This document shows positions 7,960 through 15,091 of a stretch of 19,863 bases of DNA, in pieces; position 1 is the first letter of the stretch, and each line of letters begins with the position of its first letter. The position numbers and the translations under genes are program-made. The notes beneath the pieces are model-generated. The model saw only the letters and a list, made by a program, of their open reading frames with translations. It searched no databases and was not told the origin of the DNA. Origin of the DNA: JACPFJ01 sp041738275 (lineage in GTDB: Bacteria; Desulfobacterota; Desulfuromonadia; Geobacterales; Pseudopelobacteraceae). The stretch lies in assembly GCA_041738275.1 (NCBI GenBank), contig JBGSQD010000043.1:1-19863 (forward strand), read 5' to 3'.

Positions 7960-10473
7960 TCAGACCCTCAAGGGTAATTTAACGGTCACGATGGTCCCTG
8001 TATTTTCCGTGTTTGAAATATCGATACTGCCGTTATGCTGCATGACTATGCCATAGCAGATGGAAAGGCCCAGACCCATGCCGACGCCGACTTCCTTGGT
8101 GGTGAAGAACGGATCGAATACCCGCGCCAGGTGCTGCTCACGGATCCCGCTTCCTGTATCGGAAATTCTCACTTTAACATAATCGTCACGGCATGATGTG
8201 GCAATATTAATATTGCCTCCGCATGTCATCGCCTCGACCGCATTGTTAAGGATGTTAATAAATACCTGTTCCAGCTTCACGGGGTCGCCCGGTATTTCCG
8301 GAAGTTCCGCCAGGTCTTGATTGACTTTGATGTTCGTGAGTTTATGCTCCAAGGAGAGTAGTGCGCCATGCAGCGTGGAATTGATATCCACCGGTATGAA
8401 TTCCAGTTCCCTTTGTCGAGAAAACTCCAGCAGTTCTTTGGCAATGGTAGATGCCCTGTCGACATTCTTTTCGATTGATTCAAGTTTATCCCAGAAATCT
8501 CCAGCCTGATTATTCTCCTCCAACTCCTGCTTCATAATCTGAATCCTCAGGGAGGCGTTGGTCAGCGGGTTGTTTATCTCATGGGCGATGCCGGCGGATA
8601 GGATGCCGACAGCCTCGAGTTTCTTGGCATTGAGAAGTTCCTCTTCAATCTTCCGTATCTCGGTAATATCACGGAACACGAGAACCGTTCCCAGGATTTC
8701 GTCGTTGTCACCCATTATGGGCGCGCCGCTTTCGGCAATTACCCGTTCCGTACCATCGCGGGAAATTAGCACCATGTGGTCGCTAAGGCCAGCCATCGTA
8801 GCGGTTTTGATAATTTTACCCATCGGGTATTTACAGCGTACTCGATTTTTTTCATTGATAATGTACAACACCTCTGAAAGAGGCGTGCCGACAGCCTCCT
8901 GCTTCGTCCAGCCGGTCAGGTTTTCTGCAACCTTATTCATCAATACAACGACATCGCCGGTATCGGTGGCTATAACCGCGTCACCGATTGAAGCCAGAGT
9001 CACTGTGAGGCGATTCTTCTCCGCGGCTAACTCCTTTTCAGCCAGCTTACGTTTGGTGATGTCCCTGCCGATTTCGATCCCGGCAATTACCCTGCCTGTG
9101 GCATCCATTATTGGAGAAGCCGTGACATCAACATATATCAATCCTCTATCGGTAATACCTGTCCTCTCTGCCTTATGCAGTTTGCCATCTGCAAAAGCCA
9201 TTGCCATGGGACAAATATCACATACCTGTTCCCTGTGTTCATATGCCTGGTAACAATATTTTCCAACATGTTCTCCCAGCATCTCCTTATGGATTGTGTT
9301 TTGATAAATCACCCTGAAATCGGTATCCACTATGCTCAGAGGATCCCCTATACCCGCAATTATTGCCTCGGACTTGATTTTTTCGCTATTAATGGATTCG
9401 ATCGTCTCAATCAACTGCGTCGCCATGGTATTAAATGTGTCAGCCAGCAGGCCGATTTCGTCGTTTGCGTCCGGTGTCGCACGACGGGACAGGTCCCCCT
9501 CGACAATTGCCTGCGCGGTGTCGGCCAGGGACTCTATCGGCTCGATAATTTTGCGGGTGACTACTAATCCGTAGGTTACGGCCCCGGCCAAGGCGATCAC
9601 CAGAAGCAGGCCAATGATTGCCAAGATGCGAAAAGTCAGGTTCAAAGCCTCGGTAATTGGCCTCTCGGTTACAAGTAGGATTTCCTGGCTTCCGAGTTTT
9701 ATCTTCTTGGAGTCAATCAGGGAACGCACGTCGTTCAGCCCCATCCGGATAACCACGCCGTCCGGCGATTTGAAATAAGTGCTTTTAAGTACCAATGATG
9801 GATTTCTATGAGCTATTATCTTTCCTGTCCGATCAAGGAGGAAAGCGTTACCTGCATTGCCGATGTGCAAATCCGCCACGAGATTCCATATCTTCTTCAG
9901 CCGGATTTCGGCAACGAGCACGCCATTGGTTGCTCCGCTGCGTATGTCGGTCATGGGTATTCCCATGACAATCGACGGTTCACCTGTCTTTGTATTGAAA
10001 AAAACTGCACTGTAATAGATTTCGCCATTGGTCATAGGGCTACGGAACTCATCAGCTCCGGACATTTCTCCGAGATTCTCAAGAGAATAGACCCTGGTTC
10101 GGGAGACACGGTCCCTGACTTTCCCCTTGCTGTCAAGAAGGATAATCTCGTTGTAAATATCATGCTCGAACCTGGTGTCGTATGAGCGTAATCTGGAAAG
10201 GATGGCGTGACGGGTTGGCTTGTCCTGCTCCAGCAGGTTATTTACCTTGGAAACCATGATCAATTCATCTTCAATGGCATGAAAAAAATCCTTGATCCTT
10301 TCCTGTGCCCTCGCAGATATCTCGTGCTGATGCAATAATGCTTGATTTATCTGAACGTTATAACTCTGCCAGGCAAGGACAACCCCTAGAAACAACAGGG
10401 GGAATATCGCCAGAACGACAAATTCCCTCTTCAAACGAGTCCTGATGCTGTTTTTTATTGTTCTCTTCGACAT
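7960..10473 (-). CDS. Membrane sensor histidine kinase: dCache, HAMP, two PAS, HisKA, HATPase
   Basis: This is an 837-residue inner-membrane kinase. Visible order: TM1 at about 18-36; a periplasmic double-Cache domain at about 40-275 (distal half near NAFLLDRTGKIIAHRN, 209-224); TM2 at about 281-303; HAMP to about 357; PAS1 at about 365-475; PAS2 at about 485-605; HisKA with phospho-acceptor H631 in AGIAHEINNP; then the ATPase with N-box N743-N744, G1 box SDTGSGI (771-777), F box DPFF (787-790) and G2 box GMGLGLS. All catalytic boxes are intact. PAS1 carries C407, C418 and C421-P, a Cys arrangement seen in some PAS domains of anaerobes that might hold a metal or respond to redox. A TAGGT element precedes the ATG. 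The gene sits 8 nt after the binding-protein gene and 2 nt before the response-regulator gene, so the three are almost certainly co-transcribed and probably form one signalling route. Confidence 0.95.
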   Translation of the reverse strand: MSKRTIKNSIRTRLKREFVVLAIFPLLFLGVVLAWQSYNVQINQALLHQHEISARAQERIKDFFHAIEDELIMVSKVNNLLEQDKPTRHAILSRLRSYDTRFEHDIYNEIILLDSKGKVRDRVSRTRVYSLENLGEMSGADEFRSPMTNGEIYYSAVFFNTKTGEPSIVMGIPMTDIRSGATNGVLVAEIRLKKIWNLVADLHIGNAGNAFLLDRTGKIIAHRNPSLVLKSTYFKSPDGVVIRMGLNDVRSLIDSKKIKLGSQEILLVTERPITEALNLTFRILAIIGLLLVIALAGAVTYGLVVTRKIIEPIESLADTAQAIVEGDLSRRATPDANDEIGLLADTFNTMATQLIETIESINSEKIKSEAIIAGIGDPLSIVDTDFRVIYQNTIHKEMLGEHVGKYCYQAYEHREQVCDICPMAMAFADGKLHKAERTGITDRGLIYVDVTASPIMDATGRVIAGIEIGRDITKRKLAEKELAAEKNRLTVTLASIGDAVIATDTGDVVVLMNKVAENLTGWTKQEAVGTPLSEVLYIINEKNRVRCKYPMGKIIKTATMAGLSDHMVLISRDGTERVIAESGAPIMGDNDEILGTVLVFRDITEIRKIEEELLNAKKLEAVGILSAGIAHEINNPLTNASLRIQIMKQELEENNQAGDFWDKLESIEKNVDRASTIAKELLEFSRQRELEFIPVDINSTLHGALLSLEHKLTNIKVNQDLAELPEIPGDPVKLEQVFINILNNAVEAMTCGGNINIATSCRDDYVKVRISDTGSGIREQHLARVFDPFFTTKEVGVGMGLGLSICYGIVMQHNGSIDISNTENTGTIVTVKLPLRV

Positions 10474-10481
10474 TTAATTAC

Positions 10482-11465
10482 CTACCGCGCTATGTCATCT
10501 GCCTGTAAAAGAATTGAGTCCGGGATGCTTATGCCGATCGCCCGAGCAGTTCGCAAGTTCACACCCAAGTAGAATTCGGAGATCTCGACCGGTAATTCGG
10601 AAGGCGGCACCCCATCCAGAATCCTCTGCGCCAGCCTTGCTGCCTGCTCACCGGTGCTGAATGGTTTTTGACCATAAGATACCAACACTCCGGCACGATA
10701 CTGCGAGGTGCCGGAAGAGAGAGGCAGCTTATGTTTTATTGCTGATGTGACAAACAAATCAACATTTGAGATGAGAAAAGAGGAATTAAGGAGCCAGATT
10801 GAATCCGCTTCACGGGGGATATTGTCAAGAGCTGCTTCCAGTTCGCGCTGGGACCTGACTTCTCTAAGCACCAGCTTGACATCAAGCAGTTCGTTTGCAT
10901 CTTTCAGCTCTGCCAGGCTCTGTTCTGCTACTTCATCGCCAAATTTATACGGCACAAATAGATTTTTTGAACCTGGCACGGCAGCCTTATGCCATTCCAG
11001 GGCCTTTGCTATACTGCCTCCTGCCTGAATGCCGGTAAAATTGCCGCCAGGTTGTATAAGGCTTTCAACCAGCCCGGATTTAACCGGATAGAGAACTGGA
11101 GCGAAAACCACCGGTATTTTGGTACCCATTACGATCTCTTTGGCTTTCCTTGCCACCGGTGTGGTAACAACGAATACCAGATCAACGTTTTTTCTCACAA
11201 GGTCCTGTAATACAGCATCTATCTGGTCGCTACGGATAGTATCACTGTATAGGTAGGTTATGTTTTTGCCATCAATAAGCCTGGATTTGGCCAGACCTGA
11301 TTTGAATCCTGCAACAATGGCCTCATGCGCCGGAACCGCATTCACAATCCCGATTTTATAAACCTTAGGGTTGTCACATCCTGTTAGCGCAAAAAGGATC
11401 AAAGTCGAAATTATCATCATAAAAGTTGCGGATATATGTCCTGAAGCCCTGTTTATCTTTTTCAT
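10482..11465 (-). CDS. Lipoprotein substrate-binding protein, ABC_sub_bind family
   Basis: This 327-residue periplasm-facing lipoprotein has an N-terminal hydrophobic stretch (about 14-27) ending in the lipobox L-T-G-C with C30 as the lipidated residue. The mature part starts with a strand typical of the ABC_sub_bind (PF04392-like) group (VYKIGIVNAVPAHEAIVAGF) and continues through paired Rossmann-like lobes (IPVVFAPVLYPVKSGLV, LVSYGQKPFSTGEQAARLAQ, PVEISEFYLGVNLRTARAIGI). Known relatives bind small ligands, in some cases aromatic amino acids. Here there is no permease or ATPase gene; a sensor kinase gene follows after 8 nt, so the protein may present ligand to the kinase. I start at the ATG at 11465 (GGAG 5 nt upstream) and not at the GTG at 11471, which lacks a ribosome site. 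Confidence 0.9.
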   Translation of the reverse strand: MKKINRASGHISATFMMIISTLILFALTGCDNPKVYKIGIVNAVPAHEAIVAGFKSGLAKSRLIDGKNITYLYSDTIRSDQIDAVLQDLVRKNVDLVFVVTTPVARKAKEIVMGTKIPVVFAPVLYPVKSGLVESLIQPGGNFTGIQAGGSIAKALEWHKAAVPGSKNLFVPYKFGDEVAEQSLAELKDANELLDVKLVLREVRSQRELEAALDNIPREADSIWLLNSSFLISNVDLFVTSAIKHKLPLSSGTSQYRAGVLVSYGQKPFSTGEQAARLAQRILDGVPPSELPVEISEFYLGVNLRTARAIGISIPDSILLQADDIAR

Positions 11466-11700
11466 CCTCACTCCATGGCTTGGGGGGTGCCGATTTTTCC
11501 TTCTTACGTAAAGCTAAGGGCTTTATAATAACAAGGCCATGTAGAGAAAGCAACGAAGCATGGTCTTTTCAAATATCAATAGCGGCAACAACACAACATG
11601 CTGAGTTAGATAATCCTGAAATTCAAAAAACCAAGGGGTCGCCGAAAAAATATACCATGCTCAATATACTGTTATTGTTAGGCTAATTGTTTTTTTAGGC

Positions 11701-11729
11701 TTGATTTAGTGGTGGTGATTTGCTATATT
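11701..11729 (+). promoter_or_regulatory. Sigma-70-type promoter of rpoH
   Basis: TTGATT (11701-11706) and TATATT (11724-11729) are separated by exactly 17 nt. RNA would begin at about 11736, inside the CIRCE operator and about 50 nt before the ATG. The sequence match is good; start-site use is inferred. Confidence 0.75.
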
Positions 11730-11730
11730 T

Positions 11731-11757
11731 TTAGCAGTCGGAGGCTTAGAGTGCTAA
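11731..11757 (+). promoter_or_regulatory. CIRCE operator (HrcA-binding site) at the rpoH promoter
   Basis: TTAGCAGTC (11731-11739), a 9-nt spacer, then GAGTGCTAA (11749-11757). The consensus is TTAGCACTC-N9-GAGTGCTAA; only one base differs (G for C in the left arm) and the spacer length is exact. It starts one nt after the -10 hexamer and covers the expected transcription start, the usual place for repression by HrcA. It implies that RpoH synthesis rises when HrcA is inactivated by heat or by titration of GroEL. Confidence 0.85.
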
Positions 11758-11787
11758 AGGCAATACTTATGTAAAAGGAGGTAAATC

Positions 11788-12624
11788 ATGGTTGCCAATC
11801 TTCCCATTATAACTGACAGCCTGACTGCCTACATGGCTGAGATCAGAAAGTTCCCCATGCTGAGCGCTGAAGAGGAACGTCTTTATGCTGTCAAGTTCTA
11901 CGAAGAAAAGGATCTTGAGGCCGCTCATACACTTATTACCTCAAACCTGCGTTTTGTCGTCAAGATTGCTTCGGAATACCGGCAATACGGTTTGAAGATG
12001 CTGGATATGATCCAGGAAGGGAATATCGGACTGATGATGGCTGTAAAAAAATTTGACCCATACCGGGGAATACGGCTTATCTCGTATGCCATCTGGTGGA
12101 TCAGGGCCTACATCCAGAACTACATCGTTTCCATGTGGAGCCTGGTCAAGATAGGCACAACCCAGGCACAGCGGAAACTGTTCTACAAACTTAGCGAGAC
12201 AAAAAACGCTCTGCGCAGAATGACAGGTAAAGATGACGATGTTGCAGCTGCGGCAAACATGCTCAATGTCTCGGATCATGATGTCCTGGAAATGGAACAG
12301 CGTCTGAAGGGCGAAGTTTCCCTGGATGCAGAACATGCTGAAGGCGATGGCCTGACAGTCCTGGAAACCATTGCGGATGAGCGGAAGAACCAGGAGGAAT
12401 TGCTCGGCGAGTATGAGGAGGAAAATCTTTTGAAACAGCAGGTATCGAAAGCTGTGGAAGAATTGAATGATAAGGAGCGCTTCATCATTGATAACAGGGT
12501 GGCAAGCGATAACCCCATGACGCTTCAGGATATTGCCGATCATTTTGCCATATCTCGCGAGCGGGTGCGACAGATTGAGGAGCGGACCCTGGCAAAATTG
12601 CGGCAGAAATTGCTGCCGGTTTAA
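11788..12624 (+). CDS. rpoH: RNA polymerase sigma factor RpoH (sigma-32, heat shock)
   Basis: This 278-residue sigma factor directs RNA polymerase to heat-shock promoters. Region 2 runs from about 49 to 118 and includes DMIQEGNIGLMMAVKKFDP (73-91) and the -10-binding helix with RLISYAIWWIRAYIQ (96-110). The RpoH-box signature QRKLFYKL is at 128-135, which separates it from RpoD, RpoS and other group 2 factors. Region 4.2 (about 244-272) has the helix-turn-helix MTLQDIADHFAISRERVRQI. Length is normal for RpoH. AGGAGGT stands 5 nt before the ATG. It is a monocistronic gene lying between divergent signalling genes and the convergent Ehr operon. Control by HrcA is indicated by the CIRCE element over its start site. 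No unusual residue was noticed. Confidence 0.96.
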   Translation: MVANLPIITDSLTAYMAEIRKFPMLSAEEERLYAVKFYEEKDLEAAHTLITSNLRFVVKIASEYRQYGLKMLDMIQEGNIGLMMAVKKFDPYRGIRLISYAIWWIRAYIQNYIVSMWSLVKIGTTQAQRKLFYKLSETKNALRRMTGKDDDVAAAANMLNVSDHDVLEMEQRLKGEVSLDAEHAEGDGLTVLETIADERKNQEELLGEYEEENLLKQQVSKAVEELNDKERFIIDNRVASDNPMTLQDIADHFAISRERVRQIEERTLAKLRQKLLPV

Positions 12625-12631
12625 TCTCCAT

Positions 12632-12651
12632 CCTGACTCAGTTGTGTCAGG
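12632..12651. terminator. Convergent hairpin between rpoH and the Ehr operon
   Basis: CCTGAC at 12632-12637 and GTCAGG at 12646-12651 form a perfect 6-bp stem with an 8-nt loop, exactly filling the 27-nt gap between two converging stop codons. No strong T-run follows on either side. A second perfect stem, CGGCAG/CTGCCG at 12601-12618, lies at the very end of rpoH. Together they may serve both directions. Confidence 0.45.
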
Positions 12652-13398
12652 TCAGCGGATTTTATCAAGGATGCGCAACAGCCCATCAAGGATGGTTGCC
12701 GGGTGGGGCGGGCAGCCTGGTATGTAGAGATCGACGGGAACGAGGCTTTCCGCACCGTTGCAGACCTGGGGAGAATCGATGTAAGGTCCGCCGTTGATGG
12801 CGCAGGCGCCGCAGGCAACAACGATCTTTGGGGCGGGAATTGCCTCATAGGTGGTGAGCAGGGCCTGTTCCATATTTTTAGTTACCGGACCGGTTACCCA
12901 AAGACCATCCGCATGCCGTGGCGACGCCACAAACTGGATGCCGAAACGTCCCAGATCCCAGCCGATTGTTGACAGCACGTTGGAGTCTGCCTCACAGGCA
13001 TTGCACCCCCCGGCGCTGACCTCCCGGAACTTGAGAGAACGGCCTAAAATCCGGCGCAAATCAGGAGCAAGCGGCTGGGCAAACTGGCGGTCGGCTCCGG
13101 GCTTTATGAGCAGATGCTCCCTTCGGGTAACGGCTAAGCGGTGATCATTGGTAAATTCGATATTTCCTGCCGGACACTCGGCGCAGAACAGGCATTTCCC
13201 CATATCAAGACAGCCGCCATTCGCTGCGGAAAAGGCACCATACGGGCAATCGGGCGATTCATCGGCTTGCTCTTCTGTTCGCGCCAGCGATGTTGCAACA
13301 GGGTAACCGCGCAACAGATCCGGCATCTTCAACGGTTTTGCCGGATAGGGCATGGTTTGATGCCCTTGCTTGATACGGGAAACAATTGCACGGAACAT
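12652..13398 (-). CDS. ehrS: Ehr complex small subunit (NuoB/HyfI-like) with N-terminal ferredoxin-like region
   Basis: This 248-residue electron-transfer subunit of the cytoplasmic arm should hand electrons to the large subunit. The C-terminal two thirds match the hydrogenase/complex I small subunit: GGCNACE (C132, C135), VVACGAC (C196, C199), C213 and IPGCPPHP (C229). C132, C135, C199 and C229 are the likely ligands of the proximal [4Fe-4S] cluster. The N-terminal part (about 45-95) has C51-P, C63 and C69-X2-C72-X2-C75-P, enough for one further [4Fe-4S] cluster; in hyf/hyc systems the ferredoxin-like subunit is a separate gene, so this looks like a fusion. I start at the ATG at 13398, which follows GGAGGAAGGA; the in-frame ATG at 13440 would put that site inside the gene. 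A structured 172-nt gap separates it from the large-subunit gene. The symbol follows the Geobacter ehr naming from memory. Confidence 0.88.
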   Translation of the reverse strand: MFRAIVSRIKQGHQTMPYPAKPLKMPDLLRGYPVATSLARTEEQADESPDCPYGAFSAANGGCLDMGKCLFCAECPAGNIEFTNDHRLAVTRREHLLIKPGADRQFAQPLAPDLRRILGRSLKFREVSAGGCNACEADSNVLSTIGWDLGRFGIQFVASPRHADGLWVTGPVTKNMEQALLTTYEAIPAPKIVVACGACAINGGPYIDSPQVCNGAESLVPVDLYIPGCPPHPATILDGLLRILDKIR

Positions 13399-13407
13399 GA
13401 TGGACTG

Positions 13408-13417
13408 TCCTTCCTCC
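13408..13417 (-). promoter_or_regulatory. Ribosome binding site of the small-subunit gene beside a hairpin
   Basis: GGAGGAAGGA on the minus strand ends 9 nt before the ATG at 13398 and fixes that start. Its first bases overlap the 3' arm of a small stem (CCCGG at 13416-13420 with CCGGG at 13425-13429, 4-nt loop), so folding could limit ribosome access. Confidence 0.6.
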
Positions 13418-13467
13418 CGGAGTTCCGGGTTGTAACGCAAATCAACGCGATTTGCCGTTTCTGTTTA

Positions 13468-13518
13468 GGAACCGTTACGAAATAACTGTTACATTTCCGG
13501 TTGTTTCGTTACGGCTCC
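13468..13518 (-). repeat. Large imperfect inverted repeat in the operon gap
   Basis: Bases 13468-13486 pair with 13500-13518: 16 Watson-Crick pairs, one G-U and two mismatches over 19 positions, loop 13487-13499. The loop contains TGTTACA, complementary to TGTAACA at 13542-13548. No U-run follows on the minus strand, so it is not an obvious terminator. Confidence 0.7.
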
Positions 13519-13570
13519 TTATGCCGTTTTTGCCATATTTGTGTAACAGTAATTTTATTCCAACGGCTTA

Positions 13571-15091
13571 CTATAGGTCGAACCCGCAATAGGAAAGGTT
13601 GAAGCTCTTGTTGCAGAGCGGAAAATCGGAAATCTGCTGCCCGCGCAGCGCCAAGGCGAGTCCCAGCCAGTTATGAAAAGAAGGATCGACGATCTTGTAA
13701 CGGGCAAACCTGCCCAAATCGTCGGTGATTGCCGTGTGACAGATCTCCCCTCGCCACCCTTCGGTCAACGCCACGGCCAGATGCAGTCCGGCGCACGGCG
13801 TTTCTTTGGACCTGTGCCCCCCTCCGGGGATCTGCCGCAGCTGCTCCTCGATGAAGTCCATGGATTTCTGGGCTTCCTGCCATCTGATCATGGTCCGTGA
13901 GCAGACGTCGCCGTGGAATGCGGTGGCAACCGGCAGATGGGTCATGCGATAGATTCCGAACGGGTAATCATTGCGCACATCCCGCTTGATGCCGCAGGCC
14001 CGGGCCGGCGGACCCACCAACCCGAGTTCAAGTCCCTGTTTCTGCGTCAGTGTGCCTGTTCCCTCCAAACGCCCCATTACCGAAGGGGTGCTCCAGAGGA
14101 GTTCAATTGCATCGGTCAGGTCGCGTCGGGCATCTGCCAGGCGTTTTTGCAGGTCTTCACGCTGGTCAGCCGTGAGATCGAAGATCGTACCGCCCGGTGT
14201 AAGCAGTCCTCGACCAAACCGGCTGCCGCAAATTACAGCGGACATGTTGAGGAAATCTCCCCTGATGCGGCCGCAGAAGGAGGCTGTTGGAAGATAACCG
14301 ACATCGCCTGCGATTGCACCCAGGTCGCCGGTATGGTTTGCCAGCCGCTCCAGTTCGAGCGCGATGCCGCGCAGCACTTCCGCGCGCGGCGGAACCTTGA
14401 TCCTGCCCAGCGCCTCCATTACCATGCAGTAGGCCTGGCCATGACCGATAGTGGTGTCTCCGGCGATAGTCTCCATAACCTGCAGTGTGCGTGGGTGAGG
14501 CCCGCCCATGAGGGCTGCTTCTATTCCACGGTGCTGATAGCCGAGTGAAATCTCCAGATGAAAGACCTCTTCACCGTGACACTGGAAGCGGAAATGTCCC
14601 GGTTCTATGATCCCTGCATGTACCGGACCGACGGCAACTTCATGCACTTCATCCCCTGTTACCTGAAAGTAGTCCATGACCCCCACCCGGATAGGGTCGT
14701 CCGCAGGCCGGTTCCAGGCGTCGCGGCCCGGGACGAATGCGCGGTGGAACCTCACCGGTTTGAACCAGGGATGGTCATCAAAGACCAGTCCGCACTGTTC
14801 GGCAATCTCCCGCTCAAAAAGCTGCACCTGGGTACAGAGGGGTGCGATAGAGGGGAAGTGGTCTTCGCTGGTCTCCGTACGGGTCACGGCAAGTTGACCT
14901 TCAGCCTTGTTGGCCAGCACGCAGACCAGTGAAGTGACGTTCTCCCCCGGAATCCCGAAATACGAGACAACTCGCCATCCCCGGTCAGCGGCGTCGAGAA
15001 TGGTCTGCAGGAACTGTGTGGAACCGGCAATCGGAATATCCGCCAGCGGAAGCGAAGAGCCGTTGTATATGGTACGCAGGGAGTCGCTCAT
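13571..15091 (-). CDS. ehrL: Ehr complex large subunit (NuoC-NuoD/HyfG-like), lacking [NiFe] ligands
   Basis: This 506-residue protein corresponds to the catalytic large subunit of group 4 hydrogenases and to fused NuoC-NuoD. Residues about 1-130 are NuoC-like (FEREIAEQCGLVFDDHPWFKPVRFHR, about 92-116). From about 155 it is NuoD/HycE-like (GPVHAG, HFRFQCHGEEVFHLEISLGYQHRGIE). The N-terminal cysteine pair of [NiFe] enzymes (the CGXC region) is replaced by METIAGDTTIGH: A210 and T213 stand where the ligands would be. At the C-terminus the usual DPCXXC reads NLSYCG (498-503), so the ligand positions are S500 and G503. Two other cysteines, C493 and C502, are present there. A [NiFe] centre is therefore not expected. 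The ATG overlaps the stop codon of the HyfF-like gene by ATGA, implying translational coupling. The symbol follows Geobacter ehr naming from memory. Confidence 0.9.
   Translation of the reverse strand: MSDSLRTIYNGSSLPLADIPIAGSTQFLQTILDAADRGWRVVSYFGIPGENVTSLVCVLANKAEGQLAVTRTETSEDHFPSIAPLCTQVQLFEREIAEQCGLVFDDHPWFKPVRFHRAFVPGRDAWNRPADDPIRVGVMDYFQVTGDEVHEVAVGPVHAGIIEPGHFRFQCHGEEVFHLEISLGYQHRGIEAALMGGPHPRTLQVMETIAGDTTIGHGQAYCMVMEALGRIKVPPRAEVLRGIALELERLANHTGDLGAIAGDVGYLPTASFCGRIRGDFLNMSAVICGSRFGRGLLTPGGTIFDLTADQREDLQKRLADARRDLTDAIELLWSTPSVMGRLEGTGTLTQKQGLELGLVGPPARACGIKRDVRNDYPFGIYRMTHLPVATAFHGDVCSRTMIRWQEAQKSMDFIEEQLRQIPGGGHRSKETPCAGLHLAVALTEGWRGEICHTAITDDLGRFARYKIVDPSFHNWLGLALALRGQQISDFPLCNKSFNLSYCGFDL

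Larger units (their letters stand above)
11466..11787. other. Divergent intergenic region between the kinase operon and rpoH
   Basis: No gene was seen in these 322 nt. The rpoH side has a clear promoter and CIRCE element (11701-11757) and a strong ribosome site AGGAGGT at 11776-11782. The side facing the binding-protein gene shows no confident -35/-10 pair or sigma-54 site. It does have an imperfect inverted repeat (AAGGCCATG at 11533-11541 against CATGGTCTT at 11559-11567), about 70-100 nt before that gene's start, which might be an operator. Confidence 0.6.
13399..13570 (-). other. Structured 172-nt leader before the small-subunit gene
   Basis: This is the longest gap visible inside the Ehr operon, where most junctions are 4 nt or overlap. 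Read in the operon direction it holds a short stem (13511-13527), a large imperfect hairpin (13468-13518), a perfect 7-bp stem GCAAATC/GATTTGC (13437-13455, 5-nt loop) and a 5-bp GC stem touching the ribosome site (13416-13429). No ORF of note and no strong promoter was seen. It may be an RNA processing, stability or translational control element, or a degenerate inserted repeat. Confidence 0.6.

Noticed and set aside
11471..11471. GTG at 11471 as start of the binding-protein gene
   Set aside because: It has no ribosome site; the ATG two codons later has GGAG at 5 nt and gives a normal lipoprotein signal.
13399..13440. N-terminal extension of the small subunit from the ATG at 13440
   Set aside because: It would bury a strong ribosome site (13408-13417) and a GC hairpin inside the coding region and adds no recognisable domain sequence.
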